Assembly: GCA_964621215.1 (NCBI GenBank)
Contig: CAZULF010000076.1
Span: forward strand, 1-10,357
Length of the DNA: 10,357 nt
Reading direction: 5' to 3'
DNA from: CAZULF01 sp964621215
Lineage (GTDB): Bacteria > Pseudomonadota > Gammaproteobacteria > UBA1113
The notes below the pieces were generated by a model. It had not been told where the DNA came from. It saw only the letters and a list, made by a program, of their open reading frames with translations, and ran no database searches. Below are positions 6,794 to 10,357 of the stretch, one piece after another. The translations under genes were made by a program, and so were the position numbers. Positions within the stretch are counted from its first letter, which is position 1, and each line of letters opens with the position of its first letter.

Positions 6794-6843
6794 AATGCTT
6801 TCTAGTAGTTCAAACTAGCAAGACCTCTTGAAGACGGAACAGT

Positions 6844-7260
6844 ATGATGCAATGGCTCAAACAATTTGAATTTAGCGCGCCGCTAACTTATGCTTTATTA
6901 CATAATACCGCATTTATGCAGTCTATCGAAAAAACTCCCTCTAGTTTTTTCATTGAAAAAATAGATTGCGGCATCTCTCTTGTTCTCCCAGAGCGGATTT
7001 TTATAACTATCACGAATCATAATGAGTGGGCACAAACAGATTTAAAAACGCTCATGGAAAGTCCATTGCATAAAGATAGGCTTAATCGTCTTGCGACAAC
7101 GGATTTGCTTGCCCTAAAGTTTGTTTGGATAGAATTAGAAATGAAATGTCGCTGGAATGAATGTAGAGATAAGACTAAAGCGCTAGTTAAAATGGTTTTA
7201 CACGATATTAACGAACGTATGGGCATAGCACTACCCTTGGAAATTTTTCTGCTAAAATAA
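6844..7260 (+). CDS. Unrecognised 138-residue cytoplasmic protein
   Basis: I do not recognise this protein. It has no signal peptide or membrane segment. The N-terminal half mixes short hydrophobic strands (CGISLVLPERIFITIT) with helices; the C-terminal half is helical and charged, with WIELEMKCRWNECRDKTKALV and a final NERMGIALPLEIFLLK. Three cysteines are present. Two ATGs stand in tandem at 6844 and 6847, with a weak GGA ribosome-binding site upstream, so the exact start is uncertain by one residue. It has codon use like its neighbours and stands alone: the nuclease gene is divergent and the kinase gene convergent. Coding is supported by length, by a clean single frame and by a candidate promoter. 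The competing minus-strand frame at 7017-7307 is less convincing. Confidence 0.6.
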   Translation: MMQWLKQFEFSAPLTYALLHNTAFMQSIEKTPSSFFIEKIDCGISLVLPERIFITITNHNEWAQTDLKTLMESPLHKDRLNRLATTDLLALKFVWIELEMKCRWNECRDKTKALVKMVLHDINERMGIALPLEIFLLK

Positions 7261-7289
7261 TAAAATAAATTTTTGCGATTCATATAAAC

Positions 7290-7312
7290 AGTGCAGCAAA
7301 GTGGCACTTTTT
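7290..7312 (+). terminator. Weak candidate terminator between convergent genes
   Basis: AGTGC (7290-7294) pairs with GCACT (7304-7308) around a nine-base loop and is followed by a T5 run. The stem is short, but its position about 30 bases after the stop at 7260 suits a terminator for the plus-strand gene. Confidence 0.35.
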
Positions 7313-7335
7313 AGTGTGATACTACTTCATGGTAA

Positions 7336-7500
7336 CATTCTTTGCTAGAATTAGCAGCGAAATTCGGTAGTTCCAATCGAGAATCAGCAAACATGTATCG
7401 TCGTCATCAATCCCTATACCAAGCATTGGGAAAAATTTATAATATTCCTTTAGATTTTAAATTTTCTATTTCTTCTAACAACACATCAAGTTCTTTATAG
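7336..7500 (+). pseudogene. Possible 3' remnant of a carbohydrate-kinase-like gene
   Basis: Downstream of a TAA (7333-7335), this frame reads LLELAAKFGSSNRESANMYRR and then HQSLYQALGKIY. This resembles the 'MYxxYxxLYPALK' C-terminal helix of FGGY sugar kinases (xylulokinase class). There is no start before the ATG at 7393, and its end overlaps the kinase gene on the opposite strand. It may be a leftover gene end or chance. Confidence 0.2.
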
Positions 7501-9491
7501 AAGTCCTCATATAAAGCCCTTATATCTGACAGCATGGCGGTATTACGTACGCCATCATGTAGCTCCCCTCGTGATCTTTGTAATCTTGGCGCAACACACG
7601 AGCGCAAGGTCCCATCGAGCCGATGTAAAATTTCTCGAGTTTGCTTAATGTCATTTTGCGCATAAAATGCTTCCAGACTAGTTTTATCATCTTTTATGCT
7701 TTTACTTAACATACCGAACACTTCTTTCATCATAGAAACATCGTTGCCAATTATTGCCAATGTATTATCGATATCGATGATTAATTCAGTTACTTCTTTT
7801 TTATTCCCTGCCTCACTCAACATTGCCGTTGTAGCATTTTTGAAAATATAGTTATTGATTATCCCGGTTATCAAAGAGTCAGTTAACGGCTTATAAAAAA
7901 CATCGATAAAACCACTTCCCAGTGCTTTTGCTCGCATATCTCCGTCGCTATTCGCTGTTAAAACAATAAATGGCGTTTCTTGATTGGGGTGTGATTTGTC
8001 TTGCTTCACCCAGTTCATTACATCAATACCAGTCCCTTCTAAGATCCCCAAATCGCAAACCACTAATTGATATTTTTGTTTTTTTACTGCATTAATCGCC
8101 TTTGAAACACTATCAACAATAGCAGAAACTTTGCATCCTTTTCGTGTAAAAGCACCGCTTATTAATTTTTGCAACATGCCATCATCTTCTATAAGCAAGA
8201 TACCGCATTCATCTGTAGCAGCCACATTATCGTTTTTGGTCACATCTTCACTTTCTTTAGAAGACACCACCTTAAAGCGAGCATCAGGAAATTTTTGAAT
8301 CTCATCTTCAATGGCTTGAACTGTATCATATTCATCTTCATCGGCCGTGTATCGTATAACCACATCATCGCTAGGAATTTCTACCGTTAATATGACTCTA
8401 AAAATTGAGCCTTTCCCATAAGTGCTTTCAACCTCCAGCTTACCATCCATCTCCCCCACAAACTTTTTCACGTGATATAAGCCTAGTCCACTTCCTTTAT
8501 ACTTTGCCTGATTTGATGGATTGAGCCGAACAAATTTCTCAAAAATCAAATTGAATTTATCTTCAGGAATTCCTATACCTGTATCTTGCACTTCAAAACT
8601 AATTGTGGCAGTTTGGTGGTTTTTCGATAGTAATTTTGCATGCAACGTCACTCCACCATGGTCGGTAAACTTCAATGCATTTCCTATAAGATTCACTAAA
8701 ATACGATGAACCTTCTTTTTATCTAAAATTAATCGAGATGGAAAATCTGGAGCAATGTTTAAATCTAGTGTAAGATCTCGTTGACGAGCAGCAACTCGAT
8801 TTAAATCAATTGACCTCATTAAAAAACGCTCTGTCTCTACGGGTTCCACATGAATCTCTTCGACCATATAGGCTGCATTTTCAAAATCAACCATCTCGTT
8901 ACACATATTCACGAGCTGTTTGATGCTGGAGCACAATTGCAAATAATCTTTTTTCCTCTCTGGGCCAGTTTCTGCCTCAGCTTCATTTTGCAAGTAGCCT
9001 AATAGGGCCGATAATGGCGTTCTAATATCGTGTTGCATGTTACGAATAAATTGTGTTTTTAATTCATTCGATTCTTCTGCTTGTTTTTGCGCATTCTTCA
9101 GTGTGGTTATATCATGATAAATACCTAGCACGCCAAGCACATTACCATTATGATCTAATAAAGGAACCTTACTTGTGGATAAAATAACTTTTCGACCATC
9201 GGGAAGCGTTTGTTGCTCTTCTATATTTAGCTTTGGCTTCTTACGTTCCATCACCTCTTTATCGTCAGCACGGTATGCATCGCTTTCTTCTTTCGTTGTA
9301 GGTAAATCATAATCTGTTTTACCTATCACATCATCAATCGTTGTCAGCCCTAATGAATCAGCGAAGGCTTGGTTACACCCCATATAAACGCCATCTTTAT
9401 TTTTCCAAAAGATTCTGGACGGTAATTGTTCCAGCAACTCAACAATAAAGTCTCGCTTTTGCCAATACAGCTGCTCTTCCATAGGACTCAT
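7437..9491 (-). CDS. Soluble hybrid histidine kinase (PAS-HisKA-HATPase-REC-HPt)
   Basis: This sensor kinase carries a full phosphorelay. Residue numbers count from an upstream GTG at 9503; subtract four for the start chosen here. Domains in order: PAS (about 22-135), HisKA with phospho-acceptor H158 in QHDIRTPLSALLGY, HATPase (about 255-375), receiver (about 432-555) and HPt (about 585-680). In the HATPase, N275 is in the N box, DTGIGIP (307-313) is G1 and GSGLGL is G2. The receiver has acidic E439-D441, acceptor D484, T516 and K538. HPt H627 lies in LHRLDGTLRSCVAPRL, close to the BarA/LetS-type HPt pattern, where the residue after HxL is more often K or H. No membrane segment is present, so sensing is cytoplasmic through PAS. 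The ATG at 9491 has AGGTGG eight bases upstream and is preferred over the GTG. The output regulator is not in the window. Confidence 0.93.
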   Translation of the reverse strand: MSPMEEQLYWQKRDFIVELLEQLPSRIFWKNKDGVYMGCNQAFADSLGLTTIDDVIGKTDYDLPTTKEESDAYRADDKEVMERKKPKLNIEEQQTLPDGRKVILSTSKVPLLDHNGNVLGVLGIYHDITTLKNAQKQAEESNELKTQFIRNMQHDIRTPLSALLGYLQNEAEAETGPERKKDYLQLCSSIKQLVNMCNEMVDFENAAYMVEEIHVEPVETERFLMRSIDLNRVAARQRDLTLDLNIAPDFPSRLILDKKKVHRILVNLIGNALKFTDHGGVTLHAKLLSKNHQTATISFEVQDTGIGIPEDKFNLIFEKFVRLNPSNQAKYKGSGLGLYHVKKFVGEMDGKLEVESTYGKGSIFRVILTVEIPSDDVVIRYTADEDEYDTVQAIEDEIQKFPDARFKVVSSKESEDVTKNDNVAATDECGILLIEDDGMLQKLISGAFTRKGCKVSAIVDSVSKAINAVKKQKYQLVVCDLGILEGTGIDVMNWVKQDKSHPNQETPFIVLTANSDGDMRAKALGSGFIDVFYKPLTDSLITGIINNYIFKNATTAMLSEAGNKKEVTELIIDIDNTLAIIGNDVSMMKEVFGMLSKSIKDDKTSLEAFYAQNDIKQTREILHRLDGTLRSCVAPRLQRSRGELHDGVRNTAMLSDIRALYEDFYKELDVLLEEIENLKSKGIL

Positions 9492-9569
9492 GATCAACAC
9501 CACCTAGATAGCCTATTGATTTATATGAACATTTATGGAATATTTATTCACTAACCAAACCGTCCTTTA

Positions 9570-9596
9570 AGTATAGCACTAAATCTAGGTTCTTAA
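9570..9596 (-). promoter_or_regulatory. Candidate promoter for the histidine kinase gene
   Basis: The minus strand carries an extended -10, TGC followed by TATACT (9575-9570), with a poor -35 (TTAAGA, 9596-9591) at 15 bases. It overlaps the last codons of the upstream gene. The kinase may therefore have its own promoter besides any read-through. Confidence 0.35.
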
Positions 9597-10357
9597 CTTG
9601 CTACCACACGCATCGTTCGGAGAGTTGGGCTTGGCAACTCCAGGAGATGGGGGAGATTGCCAAAAGGAGGATAAATTATGCACCGTCTTTAATTGACATG
9701 TATTTCTCTCCATATCTTCTATGGGCTGTATTACTTCGTTCGTTGCACTATCTAAGGTGCCACCACGAACATAACGATATCCATTATCATCACAAATGAT
9801 ATCTTTATCTTGAATTAATGAAATGGCCTCATCTGCAGCATTGAAAATATTACTAACCTTCCCCGGAATAACATAAACTATTCTATCGTCCTCAAAAGTC
9901 ACCGCACTGCGAAATTCTGTGTTTGTTCGAACTTTTGCTAATACCCCACCTTTCCATCCACAATATTCAAACCTTTCGGCAAAGTTCGGCCAAAAGGAAT
10001 TAATACTCTCTTCGCATTTAGGCTTAATTTGTGTTTCAACAAAAGTATCATACATTTGATCGAGAATATTTTGCGCTTTTTCTGGCGTCTCACATGAATC
10101 TAAAATAGTCCATTTTCCATGAGTTAATATGTAATGCCGCTCTAGACTATCACTGGATGTTCTATCATCGTACGGCATCACGCAAGGAAACCACCCATCC
10201 ATCACAATAAATGAAAAAGGTTTTTCTGCCGGTTGCTTATCTCTATACTTAAGAGCCAAACATGCTTGATATACGATTGTCATGTCTAAAGGAAGAGGTT
10301 TACGAAGAGGTAGTAAGGATTGGTAACTAGTTGCATTTATTACCCGATCAACAGCAA
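9585..10357 (-). CDS. Probable FAD-dependent oxidoreductase, 3' part only
   Basis: The frame stays open from the stop at 9585 to the right edge of the window, so the N-terminus lies outside; the ATG at 10283 is internal. The visible 257 or so residues begin AVDRVINATSYQSLLPLRKP, like the VVNAT strand that precedes the second half of DAO-type FAD oxidoreductases. It continues with a catalytic-domain-like MDGWFPCVMPYDD and HYILTHGKWTILDSCETP, then a helical stretch and FEYCGWKGGVLAKVRTNTEF. The C-terminal tail is Pro/Ser/Asn-rich and probably unstructured. The dinucleotide-binding GxGxxG would lie in the missing part, so the cofactor is inferred and the substrate unknown. It lies about 93 bases upstream of the kinase gene on the same strand and may share its transcript. 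Confidence 0.5.
   Translation of the reverse strand, partial: AVDRVINATSYQSLLPLRKPLPLDMTIVYQACLALKYRDKQPAEKPFSFIVMDGWFPCVMPYDDRTSSDSLERHYILTHGKWTILDSCETPEKAQNILDQMYDTFVETQIKPKCEESINSFWPNFAERFEYCGWKGGVLAKVRTNTEFRSAVTFEDDRIVYVIPGKVSNIFNAADEAISLIQDKDIICDDNGYRYVRGGTLDSATNEVIQPIEDMERNTCQLKTVHNLSSFWQSPPSPGVAKPNSPNDACGSKLRT

Larger units (their letters stand above)
6491..6843. other. AT-rich stretch without a convincing gene
   Basis: This interval separates the divergent DUF1016 and 138-residue genes. It holds candidate promoters for both. It also has a frame open for 58 codons at 6629-6805 (plus), with protein-like wording (TWLYYRLIEEIFSRTPRTNY) but no ATG near its beginning. That frame may be a gene remnant or chance. 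No RNA gene is evident. Confidence 0.5.

Noticed and set aside
6803..6819. CTAGT...ACTAG inverted repeat before the 138-residue gene
   Set aside because: Only five-base arms in AT-rich DNA; not distinguishable from chance.
7017..7307. 96-codon minus-strand frame opposite the 138-residue gene
   Set aside because: Composition is Ser/Leu-rich as in a shadow frame, and the plus-strand frame has a better start and promoter position.
1..10357. CRISPR arrays, tRNA or rRNA genes
   Set aside because: No regularly spaced direct repeats, cloverleaf or conserved rRNA segments were seen on reading both strands.

Overview
The window looks like AT-rich chromosomal or accessory DNA of a gammaproteobacterium. 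The protein styles suggest a Legionellales-type host (Legionella, Coxiella or Aquicella relatives): a soluble PAS-kinase-receiver-HPt protein with a 'PRL'-type HPt, Sel1-repeat and small exported proteins, and a DUF1016/YhcG nuclease. This assignment is an inference from protein character, not from a marker gene.

Left end (1-650, minus strand): a higBA-type toxin-antitoxin pair. The antitoxin is intact. The toxin gene upstream has lost one base at about 566-571, so it is a frameshifted pseudogene. Its full 110-residue frame can be rebuilt back to an ATG at 646.

870-4132 (plus strand): four successive genes, each beginning with a signal peptide. Three encode small exported proteins that I cannot place in a named family; one of these has a dense Cys/His/Gly N-terminus. 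The fourth is an exported Sel1-repeat protein. Its stop codon is supplied by the first three bases of the insertion sequence that follows.

4130-5333: a complete IS3-family element, probably IS407 group. It has imperfect terminal inverted repeats, orfA and orfB in the -1 phase, an A7 slippery heptamer and an intact DDE triad. No target-site duplication is visible, so its two flanks were probably not adjacent before insertion.

5377-6490 (minus strand): a DUF1016/YhcG-type PD-(D/E)XK nuclease gene. A palindrome with 13-nt arms lies in its leader, and a palindrome with the same 12-nt outer arm sequence lies inside the coding region. This is the most unusual structure in the window. A roughly 350-base stretch without a convincing gene follows, then an unrecognised 138-residue protein on the plus strand (6844-7260).

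7437-10357 (minus strand): a large soluble hybrid histidine kinase, with all its phosphorelay residues visible. Upstream of it is the 3' part of a probable FAD-dependent oxidoreductase gene that runs off the right edge of the window. The two genes are about 93 bases apart and may be co-transcribed, although a candidate promoter also lies between them.

The region reads as a mosaic: a decayed toxin-antitoxin pair, lineage-specific exported proteins, an insertion sequence with a rearranged junction, and gene remnants beside conserved signalling and metabolic genes.
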